DNA of 14,302 nucleotides from an uncultured Ruminococcus sp. (GCA_900553885.1 USFD01000081.1:1-14302); one strand, 5' to 3'; positions 1 through 6,638 are shown, counted from the stretch's first letter. Made by a program: numbers and translations. Notes: generated by a model from the letters alone, not told the origin.

Positions 1-54
<54 letters not shown>

Positions 55-222
55 TGTTTGTTCCAAGTTCAGAACTAACTACTAGCTAATTCTTCCCTTT
101 TTACTGTGTTGGTTCGTATGAACCGTTCTTAGAAATTTTCTCTTCAAAGAAATTTTCAAGGGTTGTTGTCTATTGTTCAGTTATCAAGGTTCCTGTCGTT
201 CTTTTCTTGCGACAGCTTTGAT
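55..222 (-). other. rRNA operon leader
   Basis: This is the transcribed leader between the most proximal rRNA promoter and 16S. Read on the minus strand it starts with a small hairpin (CTGTCG at 193-198 pairing with CGACAG at 210-215) right at the expected P3 transcript start. It then has a TTTCTTTGAAGAG segment (about 139-156) that resembles the boxA antitermination element of Firmicute rrn leaders, and a second hairpin, GGTTC-GTAT-GAACC, at 111-124. The hairpins are visible in the sequence; the boxA role is inferred by likeness only. Confidence 0.6.
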
Positions 223-251
223 ATTTTATCAAATCTCTTTCGCTTTGTCAA
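223..251 (-). promoter_or_regulatory. rRNA promoter P3 (proximal)
   Basis: On the minus strand: -35 TTGACA (complement of 246-251), 17 bp spacer, -10 TAAAAT (complement of 223-228), with TGA directly before the -10, so it also has the extended -10 TGn. It is the promoter closest to 16S; the transcript should start near 216. Confidence 0.85.
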
Positions 252-320
252 GAACTTTTTTTATTTTTCTGTTTCGCTCATCTGCTTTCCTCTCGGTCCG
301 CTTCAATCGACAGCCTGTAT

Positions 321-349
321 AGATTATCACATCTGCAAGGCGTTGTCAA
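321..349 (-). promoter_or_regulatory. rRNA promoter P2
   Basis: On the minus strand: -35 TTGACA (complement of 344-349), 17 bp spacer ending in TGA, -10 TAATCT (complement of 321-326). It has the same layout as P3, about 98 bp further upstream. Confidence 0.85.
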
Positions 350-486
350 CAGTTTTTTTCATCTGTTTTTCAACGCTTCCGGCTCCTTTTTTCCCGCTCT
401 CCTGTCCCCGGCTGTTCCGCCTCCGCGTCTCCGGCTGACCTGATCTTCTGCGGCTTTTCAAGGCCCCGTCATCAGCGACAGATGCT

Positions 487-545
487 ATCTTATCACCACG
501 GGAGGCAATTGTCAATGTTTTTTCTCTTTTTTATTTATTTCAGAC
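487..545 (-). promoter_or_regulatory. rRNA promoter P1 with AT-rich UP-like element
   Basis: On the minus strand: -35 TTGACA (complement of 510-515), 17 bp spacer ending in TGA, -10 TAAGAT (complement of 487-492). Directly upstream of the -35 is an A-rich tract (complement of 516-545) of the kind that contacts the RNA polymerase alpha subunit at rRNA promoters. The rest of the gene-free stretch (546-700) is AT-rich, with a small inverted repeat ACAGG/CCTGT at about 619-636. I see no gene in it. Confidence 0.82.
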
Positions 546-706
546 AATTCGCACAATTCCGATAAATATTCCTATATTATTTCTCTTCTATTCTATCAGT
601 ATCCGGATCTCCTCCCTGTACAGGATTTCAAACCTGTCCGGGCCAGCACTTTTTAGCAGAAATATATATGGAAGAGAAACATGACACACAGCCGTCCTCT
701 TTTCCA

Positions 707-715
707 TGGTATAAT
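707..715 (+). promoter_or_regulatory. extended -10 promoter for the WYL regulator operon
   Basis: TATAAT at 710-715 is preceded by TGG, giving an extended -10 element. No good -35 lies 17 bp upstream. It sits 28 bp before the chosen ATG at 744, inside the ORF extension that begins at 681, which argues against the 681 start. Confidence 0.65.
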
Positions 716-743
716 ACAGACAGATTTTACGGAGGAACCGCAC

Positions 744-1721
744 ATGAAAATTGACCGCCTGATCGGCATTCTCTCAATTCTGTTACAAAAAGAAACCGTT
801 ACCGCCCCGGCTCTCGCCGAACAGTTTGAAGTATCGCGAAGGACAATCAGCCGGGATATTGACACCTTGTGCCAGGCGGGCATCCCCATCGTTACAAGGC
901 AGGGAGTAAACGGAGGAATCTCCATTATGGACGGTTACAGAATCGACCGCACCCTCCTGACAAACTCGGAAATGAAGGATATTCTGGCCGGCCTGCGCAG
1001 TCTTGACAGTGTCAATGGAACAAATCGTTACGGACAGCTGATGGAAAAGCTTTCTGCCGGGTCTTCTGATTTTATGACCGGGGACCAGACAGTACTGATT
1101 GATCTTTCTTCCTGGTACAAAGATACTCTGGCGCCGAAGATTGAGCAAATCCGGAGCGCCATTGACAGCCGGAGACTTCTTGCTTTCCATTATTACGCAC
1201 CGGAAGGCGAGAGTCACAGATTAATTGAGCCATATTATCTGATCTTCCGCTGGTCAAGCTGGTACGTATGGGGATGGTGTACAAAAAGGAAAGATTTCCG
1301 GCTGTTCAAGTTAAACCGTATGGAAGCGCCGCAGATGACTGAAACCATATTTGAAAGACGCATAGTCCCCTGGCCGGATCTGAGCAATGAACGGATTTTC
1401 CCCGGCGGTATCTATGTAAAAGTTCTTTTTGACAAGGAATGTAAATGGCGCCTGATTGAAGAGTTTGGCGCCGGCTGCTTTGACGAACTGCCGGACGGAA
1501 AGCTGCTCTTTCATGCCGACTATACAAACCGTCAGAATCTGATTTCCTGGATCCTGACTTTCGGCGAAAAAGCCCTGCTTCTTGAACCGGAATGGCTGAG
1601 AAAGGAACTCGGTGAAGTCATTCAGAAAATGGCGGCCCTATATGTAAAGGCGGAAGAAAACGAAGGATCTGACAGCTGCCGGGGAATATGTCAGAACACA
1701 CAAAAAGGAGAGGAAAAATGA
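744..1721 (+). CDS. WYL-domain transcriptional regulator (YafY/DeoR-type HTH)
   Basis: A 325-residue DNA-binding regulator. Residues about 3-60 are an HTH_11/DeoR-like winged helix (LSILLQKETVTAPALAEQF then SRRTISRDIDTL). Residues about 135-205 form a WYL ligand-sensing domain, with the core motif here as SSWYVWGWC followed by FRLFKLNRM. The C-terminal ~90 residues fit the WCX extension. The start at 744 is preferred over 681 because GGAGG lies 7 nt before it, homologues begin MKIDRLIGIL, and the promoter -10 lies between the two ATGs. The stop overlaps the next start as ATGA (1718-1721), which suggests translational coupling. WYL domains bind ligands such as nucleotides or small molecules; the ligand here is unknown. 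It probably controls its own operon. Confidence 0.9.
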   Translation: MKIDRLIGILSILLQKETVTAPALAEQFEVSRRTISRDIDTLCQAGIPIVTRQGVNGGISIMDGYRIDRTLLTNSEMKDILAGLRSLDSVNGTNRYGQLMEKLSAGSSDFMTGDQTVLIDLSSWYKDTLAPKIEQIRSAIDSRRLLAFHYYAPEGESHRLIEPYYLIFRWSSWYVWGWCTKRKDFRLFKLNRMEAPQMTETIFERRIVPWPDLSNERIFPGGIYVKVLFDKECKWRLIEEFGAGCFDELPDGKLLFHADYTNRQNLISWILTFGEKALLLEPEWLRKELGEVIQKMAALYVKAEENEGSDSCRGICQNTQKGEEK

Positions 1722-2371
1722 GATACATCTGGATGGACGAATATCTGTTAAAAAAGAAAGGTGTAACGAAAGATCTGCAGCCGGTCTGGAACTGGATCCG
1801 GTATCATGTAGGAGGCCGGATGTTTGCCGCGGTCTGTCTGAACCGGGAAAATCAGCCCTACTATATTAATCTGAAGCTGGATCCGGTACGCGGAGATTAT
1901 ATGCGCAGAATATATGAAGATATTATCCCCGGCTATTATTCGGATAAGATTCACTGGAATTCCATCCGCCCGGACGGCGCCGTACCGGATGATCTGATGA
2001 AAGATATGCTGGATGAATCATACCGGCTGGTTCTCGAAAGTTTCAGCAAGAAAAAGCAGCGCGAAATCCTCGGCATTACCTGCTGCGGCGCTGTCTGCTC
2101 CGAATGCAGCTGTTACCGGACCCTGTGCCGGGGATGCAATGAACTTTCCGGAAAAGTATTCCATGCGCCTGACGGTAAGGCCTGCCCTATTTACCGTTGT
2201 GCAGTAAACCGGAAACATCTGACAAGCTGTGCAAGGTGTGAAGAGCTTCCGTGTACAATCTGGAAAGAAACAAAAGATCCGCAGCTGACGGATGAGGAAT
2301 TTCAGGCAGACATTCAGAAACGCATCCATAATCTGAAGTGGGATGAATGTACAGAAGAAGGAGAAAATTAA
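1718..2371 (+). CDS. YjbR (CyaY-like) and DUF3795 cysteine-rich fusion protein
   Basis: A 217-residue, apparently cytosolic protein of two parts. Residues about 1-115 match the MmcQ/YjbR fold (WIRYHVGGRMFAAVCL, then a pattern like YYINLKLDP, then IHWNSI), a small CyaY-like domain of unsettled biochemical role. Residues about 120-182 are a DUF3795-like cysteine-rich module with twelve cysteines counted from 122 to 179 (for example CCGAVCSECSCYRTLCRGC at 122-140), able to bind zinc or possibly an Fe-S cluster. The start at 1718 follows AAAAGGAGAGG and overlaps the upstream stop by 4 bp; an in-frame ATG at 1688 lies inside the previous gene and has no comparable site. The next gene begins one base after this stop. 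Function is not known; the operon suggests a role tied to small-molecule sensing. Confidence 0.82.
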   Translation: MRYIWMDEYLLKKKGVTKDLQPVWNWIRYHVGGRMFAAVCLNRENQPYYINLKLDPVRGDYMRRIYEDIIPGYYSDKIHWNSIRPDGAVPDDLMKDMLDESYRLVLESFSKKKQREILGITCCGAVCSECSCYRTLCRGCNELSGKVFHAPDGKACPIYRCAVNRKHLTSCARCEELPCTIWKETKDPQLTDEEFQADIQKRIHNLKWDECTEEGEN

Positions 2372-2372
2372 A

Positions 2373-3008
2373 ATGACATTTGATTATAAAAAGGAATATA
2401 AAGAATTCTATCTGCCGCCGAAAAAACCCGTCATTACAGATATACCGGAAATGAATTATATTGCTGTAAGGGGAAAGGGCAATCCAAATGAGCCGGAAGG
2501 GGAATATAAAGCAGCAATGTCCCTGCTCTATGGAATTTCTTTTACAATTAAGATGAGTTACAAGAGCGGACATGAAATCGAAGGATATTTTCCTTATGTC
2601 GTACCTCCGCTGGAAGGCCTCTGGTATCAGAAAGACTCTTCATCAGGCATTGACTACTCCCGCAAGGATGATTTCCGCTGGATCTCCATGATCCGTCTTC
2701 CGGAATTTGTTACCCGGAAAGTATTTGACTGGGCTGTCCGGGAAGCCTCCGAGAAGAAAAAAACGGATTTTTCCAAAGCAGAATTTTTCACGCTTCGCGA
2801 AGGACTCTGTGTACAATGTATGCATATAGGAAGTTATGACGCTGAACCTGAGACCATACAGAAAATAGATGTCTTTCTTAAGGAACAGGGCTATGAAACA
2901 GAATTTTCCGGCTGCCGGATGCATCACGAGATCTATCTGAGCGATCCCAGAAGAACCGCACCAGAAAAGCTGCGCACCGTTATCCGTCTCCCCATTCGCC
3001 GGAAGTAA
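2373..3008 (+). CDS. GyrI-like small-molecule-binding domain protein
   Basis: A 211-residue protein with a single GyrI-like (SOUL/Rob C-terminal-type) domain. Family hallmarks are PEMNYIAVRGKGNPN near residues 25-40, a long helix with LLYGISFTIKM, the EGYFPYVVPPLEGLWY segment and the closing MHHEIYLSDPRRTAPEKLRTVIR typical of these proteins. In the wider family this fold binds cationic or amphipathic compounds and acts as an antibiotic sensor or sequestering protein; some stand-alone members hydrolyse small molecules. The ATG at 2373 lies 10 nt after AGAAGGAG. The gene is last in the operon with the WYL regulator and the YjbR-DUF3795 protein, with a one-base gap to the latter. Confidence 0.87.
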   Translation: MTFDYKKEYKEFYLPPKKPVITDIPEMNYIAVRGKGNPNEPEGEYKAAMSLLYGISFTIKMSYKSGHEIEGYFPYVVPPLEGLWYQKDSSSGIDYSRKDDFRWISMIRLPEFVTRKVFDWAVREASEKKKTDFSKAEFFTLREGLCVQCMHIGSYDAEPETIQKIDVFLKEQGYETEFSGCRMHHEIYLSDPRRTAPEKLRTVIRLPIRRK

Positions 3009-3038
3009 GAAAGGCGGACCATACCGGAAAATTTGCCC

Positions 3039-3066
3039 TTGCTATTCTTCCCATATAAGATACAAT
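3039..3066 (+). promoter_or_regulatory. probable promoter of the GNAT gene
   Basis: TTGCTA at 3039-3044, 16 bp spacer, TACAAT at 3061-3066, in the 98 bp gap before the acetyltransferase. No clear hairpin terminator is visible for the operon upstream. Confidence 0.5.
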
Positions 3067-3106
3067 AACAGCAGGTACGAAATTTTTCACAGAAAGGATT
3101 AAGAAT

Positions 3107-3385
3107 ATGGATTTTACACACAAAGAAAACGAAATTGTTCTTCTTTCAGAAGAAGGCGCTCTGCTGGCTCAGATCACATTTCCCTATAAAGGTGAAGACA
3201 GAAATACAGTGGAGATTGACCACACTTTTGTTGACGCATCCCTCCGCGGCCAGGGAATCGCCGGGAAGCTTATGAAGGAAGTCGTAAATGAACTGGAAAC
3301 CAGAAACCTGAAGGCAGTTCCTACCTGCTCCTATGCAGCCGGATGGTTTGAGAAACATCCGGAGTACGCTCATCTGCTGAAATAA
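3107..3385 (+). CDS. GNAT-type N-acetyltransferase, YidJ/COG2388-like
   Basis: A 92-residue single-domain protein. The acetyl-CoA pyrophosphate loop is visible as RGQGIAGKLM (about residues 46-55). It is followed by a segment of the LKAVPTCSYAAGWFEKHPEY type, characteristic of the short GNAT family that includes E. coli YjdJ and human GTLF3B-like proteins. These are much shorter than ordinary GNATs (about 150 residues) but the family is naturally this size, so it is not truncated. AGAAAGG lies 9 nt before the ATG. The substrate is unknown. The stop is 9 bp from the direct repeat upstream of ribU. Confidence 0.85.
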   Translation: MDFTHKENEIVLLSEEGALLAQITFPYKGEDRNTVEIDHTFVDASLRGQGIAGKLMKEVVNELETRNLKAVPTCSYAAGWFEKHPEYAHLLK

Positions 3386-3390
3386 GCCGG

Positions 3391-3416
3391 ACAATTTCCG
3401 AATTGTTTCCGAATTC
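3391..3416 (+). promoter_or_regulatory. tandem direct repeat, candidate operator upstream of ribU
   Basis: TTTCCGAATT occurs at 3395-3404 and again at 3406-3415, a perfect 10-base copy with an 11 bp period. Weaker echoes of the CCG core lie one step to each side (3387-3389 and near 3420). The array ends 12 bp before the -35 of the ribU promoter. Tandem half-sites about 11 bp apart are the binding pattern of OmpR/PhoB-type winged helices, the domain type encoded two genes downstream. A short dyad (ACAATT-TCCG-AATTGT, 3391-3406) overlaps it. The repeat is seen; its role as operator is inferred. Confidence 0.6.
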
Positions 3417-3427
3417 TGTCCCGCGCA

Positions 3428-3456
3428 TTGTTCTTCCACAGCCGGAATGCTATAAT
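3428..3456 (+). promoter_or_regulatory. ribU promoter
   Basis: TTGTTC at 3428-3433, 17 bp spacer, perfect TATAAT at 3451-3456 preceded by TGC (extended -10). Transcription should start near 3463, leaving a leader of about 66 nt. Confidence 0.8.
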
Positions 3457-3475
3457 CAGCGCAGCAAAAGAGCAC

Positions 3476-3512
3476 TGCACCTGAAAGGCATCTCTTTCAG
3501 GTGTATTTTTTT
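3476..3512 (+). terminator. terminator-like hairpin in the ribU leader (possible attenuator)
   Basis: CACCTGAAAG (3478-3487) and CTTTCAGGTG (3494-3503) form a perfect 10 bp stem with a 6-nt loop, extendable by a wobble and an A-T pair, followed by seven Ts (3506-3512). The hairpin lies after the ribU promoter and ends 16 nt before the ribU ATG, so ribU transcripts must read through it. AAAGAG at 3467-3472 could pair instead with CTCTTT at 3492-3497 and break the stem, but that alternative is weak. It may also serve simply as the end of the acetyltransferase transcript. Confidence 0.75.
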
Positions 3513-3528
3513 ATGTGGAGGGACCAAC

Positions 3529-4173
3529 ATGAACAGTAAAGCGAAAAGAATCACAACCATTGCCATGCTGTGCGCTGTCTCCTATGCCGTTATGGCAGTC
3601 GGACGCGTACCGGTCGTTCTGTTTCTGAAATACGATCCAAAGGATGTGATTATCACGCTGGGCGGCCTGATCTGGGGACCGTTTACCGCTTTTATCGTTT
3701 CCGTAATTGTATCTTTTATTGAAATGCTCTCTGTCAGCGACACAGGTATCATCGGATGTGTTATGAATATCCTGTCCACCTGTGCCTTTGCCTGCACCGC
3801 TTCCATAATATATAAGAAGTGGCATTCTCTGGCCGGAGCCGCAGCAGGACTTCTTGCCGGATGTCTGGCTATGACCTGCGTCATGCTGATCTGGAATTAT
3901 CTGATCACCCCGTTCTACATGGGCTATCCCCGGGAAGCCGTGGCTGAACTTCTGCTGCCCGCTTTTCTTCCTTTTAACCTGATCAAAAGCGGACTGAACG
4001 CAGCCTTTACTTTTCTCCTGTATAAGCCGGTAATAACCGCTTTAAGGAAAAGCGGATACCTGGCTGCCTCGGGGCAGAGCCCCCGCAGACGGCATGTCGG
4101 TATGATTCTTTTTTCTGTTGCTGTGATTCTTACCTGCATCCTGCTCATTCTGTCCATGAATGGTATCCTTTAG
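3529..4173 (+). CDS. ribU: ECF transporter S component, RibU-like riboflavin uptake protein
   Basis: A 214-residue integral membrane protein with about six hydrophobic segments (roughly residues 8-28, 38-60, 74-96, 102-124, 148-170, 190-212). It is the substrate-capturing subunit of an energy-coupling-factor importer, which would share the EcfA/A'/T module encoded elsewhere. RibU-like features are LKYDPKDVIITLGGLIWGP after the first helix, the GIIGCVMNILSTCAF helix, NYLITPFYMG, and LPFNLIKSGLNAAF late in the protein. The start at 3529 follows GGAGGG; the longer ORF reading from 3403 runs through the promoter and hairpin. Riboflavin specificity rests on these motifs and on the adjacent riboflavin kinase-domain gene. 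Other vitamin S components remain possible. No FMN riboswitch is visible upstream. Confidence 0.83.
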   Translation: MNSKAKRITTIAMLCAVSYAVMAVGRVPVVLFLKYDPKDVIITLGGLIWGPFTAFIVSVIVSFIEMLSVSDTGIIGCVMNILSTCAFACTASIIYKKWHSLAGAAAGLLAGCLAMTCVMLIWNYLITPFYMGYPREAVAELLLPAFLPFNLIKSGLNAAFTFLLYKPVITALRKSGYLAASGQSPRRRHVGMILFSVAVILTCILLILSMNGIL

Positions 4174-4181
4174 GAGGATTT

Positions 4182-4895
4182 ATGATGGGAAAAGAAAAGA
4201 AAGAACATCTTCTTTGTACAATAACAGGAATTGTTGTCCACGGCCGGGGTATCGGTAAATTTGCGGGGACACCCACAGCGAATCTGGCTCCTGCCCCGGA
4301 AACCGTCCTGCCGGAAAATGGCGTATATATTTCAAAAGTTCTCTTAGATACACAGACATATTACGGCGCAACTCATATCGGAACCCGGCCGACTGTTGAC
4401 AGCGATCCGGATATTTCCATAGAAACGATTCTTCTGGATTTTCACAGAGAAATCTACGGCTGCAGAATAGAACTGCAGCTGTACCATAAGCTGCGGCCTG
4501 TAAAAGAATACAGAAATTTTTTCCTTCTTCACCGGCAGATCCAGAAAGACTGCGCGGCAGTGCGGCGGTTCTGGGAAATTCCGTCTGCCTTTTCAAATCC
4601 CGGATCAGAATTGAAAATAACCCCTGCATCCCGCACAGTATCTGTAAACGGACAGGAAGTATATCTGTCAGCAAAGGAGTTTCAGGTACTGAATCTGCTC
4701 CATGCCAATCCGGATATAACCTTTACAAAAGAACAGATCTATGAAACCGTCTGGGAAGAACCGGCAAATGGATGCTGCCATGCAGTAGAAAACACGGTGT
4801 TTCAGATCCGGAAGAAACTCCGCCCCATTTCCGGAGAATCCGGTTTTATCCGGACAGTTACCGGATATGGGTACCGGTACGATTCCTTCCGCTGA
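4182..4895 (+). CDS. riboflavin kinase domain fused to an OmpR/PhoB-type winged-helix DNA-binding domain
   Basis: A 237-residue two-domain protein. Residues about 13-131 match the flavokinase domain of RibF: GRGIGKFAGTPTAN (21-34, with the PTAN metal/ATP motif), NGVY (47-50), HIGTRPTV (65-72), and ETILLDF (81-87), whose Glu matches the catalytic base, then YGCRIELQLYHKLRP. The FMN adenylyltransferase half of normal RibF is absent. Residues about 148-235 are a trans_reg_C winged helix: LSAKEFQVLNLLHANPDITF, EQIYETVW, VENTVFQIRKKL, and RTVTGYGYRYD. No receiver domain is present. The SD AGGAGG overlaps the ribU stop; ATG 4182 is 4 nt and ATG 4185 is 7 nt from it, so 4185 may be the true start. 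Inference: a flavin-responsive regulator of the ribU operon, catalytically active or not. Confidence 0.9.
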   Translation: MMGKEKKEHLLCTITGIVVHGRGIGKFAGTPTANLAPAPETVLPENGVYISKVLLDTQTYYGATHIGTRPTVDSDPDISIETILLDFHREIYGCRIELQLYHKLRPVKEYRNFFLLHRQIQKDCAAVRRFWEIPSAFSNPGSELKITPASRTVSVNGQEVYLSAKEFQVLNLLHANPDITFTKEQIYETVWEEPANGCCHAVENTVFQIRKKLRPISGESGFIRTVTGYGYRYDSFR

Positions 4896-4914
4896 CCATT
4901 CCATGCATGTACAC

Positions 4915-4956
4915 GCAGAAGCAGGCGCCGGCTTTTCAGCCTGCGCCTGCTTCTGC
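4915..4956. terminator. shared hairpin between convergent genes
   Basis: A perfect 13 bp stem (4915-4927 with 4944-4956), extended inside by a C-G pair, one mismatch and GGC/GCC, lies between the converging kinase-fusion gene and the phosphatase gene, one base from the latter's stop. Neither side has a strong T-run, so it may act as a weak two-way terminator or an mRNA end stabiliser. Confidence 0.65.
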
Positions 4957-4957
4957 A

Positions 4958-5497
4958 CTAAAATTCATACTTCTTCAGTTCACAGTTTTTTATACCGAAC
5001 TTCGCGAATTCTTCATTGCTCATGTCGGTAAAATAAGACTGTACCGCCCGGGCAACTCCGTTATGCGCCACAAGGAGATAGACTTTTTCGTCTGACTCTG
5101 TTTTAATTCTGTCCAGAAGATTATAGATTCTCTGGCAGAAACGGATCATGGACTCTCCCCCTTCATAGCTCTGGGCAAAGCACATTTTTGCCTGCCTAAA
5201 CTCCTCTCCGTCCCGCGGGGTTGACTCATATTTTCCGAAGTTCTGCTCTTTCAGCTCCGGTTCCACCCGCATAGGAACTCCGGTGATATCTGAAATGTGT
5301 CCGGCCGTATCCGCTGCCCGCATCAGCGGCGAACAGATAATCTCGTCAATATGTATTCCTTCGTCAAGAATCTTTTTCCCAAGTTCCTTTGCCTGTTCGT
5401 GTCCTTTTTCTGTCAGTGCAATGTCCGTAGCGCCGCAGATTTTATTCTCTACATTCCACACCGTCTGCCCGTGACGGGCAAAATAAAAATATCCCAT
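4958..5497 (-). CDS. histidine phosphatase family protein (phosphoglycerate mutase-like)
   Basis: A 179-residue cytosolic enzyme of the histidine phosphatase (branch 1) superfamily. The phosphorylated histidine is in ARHGQT (R8, H9). R60 in CSPLMRAADTA, E84 in LKEQNFG and the second catalytic histidine H145 in VAHNG complete the active site. The size and absence of the long dPGM insert favour a broad phosphatase (PhoE/CobC/GpmB-like) over true phosphoglycerate mutase; the substrate cannot be told. AAGGAG lies about 6 nt before the ATG. It is convergent to the kinase-fusion gene and appears to be a single-gene unit. Confidence 0.92.
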   Translation of the reverse strand: MGYFYFARHGQTVWNVENKICGATDIALTEKGHEQAKELGKKILDEGIHIDEIICSPLMRAADTAGHISDITGVPMRVEPELKEQNFGKYESTPRDGEEFRQAKMCFAQSYEGGESMIRFCQRIYNLLDRIKTESDEKVYLLVAHNGVARAVQSYFTDMSNEEFAKFGIKNCELKKYEF

Positions 5498-5662
5498 ATC
5501 GGCTCCTTTCGTTTTTCAATCTGGTCGTTTATATTTGTTCAATGAATTGTAAAATGTTTTCCGTTTTCTATTTTAACATAATACTTCTGCTAAAAAAACA
5601 GTCTTCTGAAAAGCGTGAAAAGTCTCCGATAATATTGAAAATATTCCATTGCAAGCTACATT

Positions 5663-5908
5663 TTATTCCGGTATGACTGTATCGGAAATACAGAATCTGT
5701 CTTCTATTTTTGCAAGGTCATTCCTGTCTTCCACCCATTCCTCTGTATATCCGCACGCACAGCAGATATATTTGATCAGCGGGACTCTGCCGGCAAGCAC
5801 CACAGCAGATCTCAGATATATATTGTTCCCGTTCGCATATCTGCCATTATCCGGAATTCTTGCAATCCTGGCTGAACCGCACTTTGGACATCTGAGCGAA
5901 TTTTTCAT
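5663..5908 (-). CDS. small zinc-ribbon protein
   Basis: An 81-residue protein with two CxxC pairs, CPKCG (C7, C10) and CCACG (C49, C52), the layout of a zinc ribbon with a 38-residue insert rich in basic and hydrophobic residues. The C-terminal 25 residues are acidic. A perfect AGGAGG is 8 nt before the ATG, so it is probably a real gene although small. It starts 67 bp after the ABC permease gene on the same strand, with a short 6 bp hairpin (5936-5952) between, and may be co-transcribed with it. Its function is not known. Confidence 0.75.
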   Translation of the reverse strand: MKNSLRCPKCGSARIARIPDNGRYANGNNIYLRSAVVLAGRVPLIKYICCACGYTEEWVEDRNDLAKIEDRFCISDTVIPE

Positions 5909-5975
5909 TTACAGCACCTCCTTCTCAAAGATCAGATCCACTTTACGTGGATATATTCATTCATCATGTCCCGCC

Positions 5976-6638
5976 TCAGAATTCTTTCTTCTTCATAATA
6001 CGGCTGCTGCACAGATAAGAAATAATCAAAGCAATCAGAGCCGCTGCCATAATGCATAACCAGATACCCCTATCTCCCAGCTCCGTAAAAAACGCGGCTG
6101 CATCTGCCGTCCAGGATTCCGGCAGGTACTTTATGCCTCCCGCGATAAGCGTATAGAGAACCAGCAATACGATAACTGCAATCAGATTGGCATACCTGGC
6201 CTTCTCGGCTTCGAACTTCAGCCGCAGCGGAATCATAAAACTGAGAAAAATAACTGCAACTGCAATATAGAGCGTTCCACTTATAAACCAATCTGCCAGA
6301 CTGCCGTGTGGAGGTGTCCGCAGAAAAGCAGCTGTGCCCACTGCCATGCCGAAGCACCAGGCGATCAGAACGCAGAGAATCCCGAATATATATTTTTCTG
6401 TCACATACCCTTTTCTGCCTACCGGAAGAGTAAAAAGGAAAAGGTATCCGCTGTCGTACTCATCATAGCTGATCGTACTGGTAGTAAACAGCGCCAGAAA
6501 AATGGTAATATAAGCAGTCAGAAAAGAGGAATTTCCGTCTGCAATAATTCCAAATACCGCAAACATAACAAATATGGCCAGCAGTACCTTTCCTTGGTTT
6601 TTCATCAGCTGAAAATCTTTAATCAGTAATCCCTTCAT
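5976..6638 (-). CDS. ABC-2 type transporter permease
   Basis: A 220-residue membrane protein with about six hydrophobic segments and the N-terminal MKGLLIKDFQLMKNQ pattern of the ABC-2 family (ABC2_membrane_5-like). The TISYDEYDSGYLFLFTLPVGRKGYVTEKY segment after the second or third helix is typical of this family. It overlaps the ATPase gene by 4 bp, so the two are translationally coupled and should assemble as an exporter in the cytoplasmic membrane. With a YtrA-type regulator first in the operon, the likely role is response to cell-envelope stress or antimicrobial compounds, as in the B. subtilis ytr operon; the substrate is unknown. Confidence 0.88.
   Translation of the reverse strand: MKGLLIKDFQLMKNQGKVLLAIFVMFAVFGIIADGNSSFLTAYITIFLALFTTSTISYDEYDSGYLFLFTLPVGRKGYVTEKYIFGILCVLIAWCFGMAVGTAAFLRTPPHGSLADWFISGTLYIAVAVIFLSFMIPLRLKFEAEKARYANLIAVIVLLVLYTLIAGGIKYLPESWTADAAAFFTELGDRGIWLCIMAAALIALIISYLCSSRIMKKKEF

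Noticed and set aside
163..438. 91-codon plus-strand open frame in the rRNA leader
   Set aside because: It runs through the rRNA promoters and leader, has a Phe/Ser/Leu-rich translation expected from T-rich DNA, and lacks a ribosome binding site.
3386..3528. FMN, THF or preQ1 riboswitch upstream of the ECF S component
   Set aside because: None of the conserved FMN-element segments is present, and the ~66 nt leader shows only one hairpin with a T-run; it does not fit the THF or preQ1 aptamers I know.
4180..4674. 164-codon open frame on the minus strand opposite the kinase fusion
   Set aside because: It is antisense to clear riboflavin kinase motifs and has no recognisable domain.
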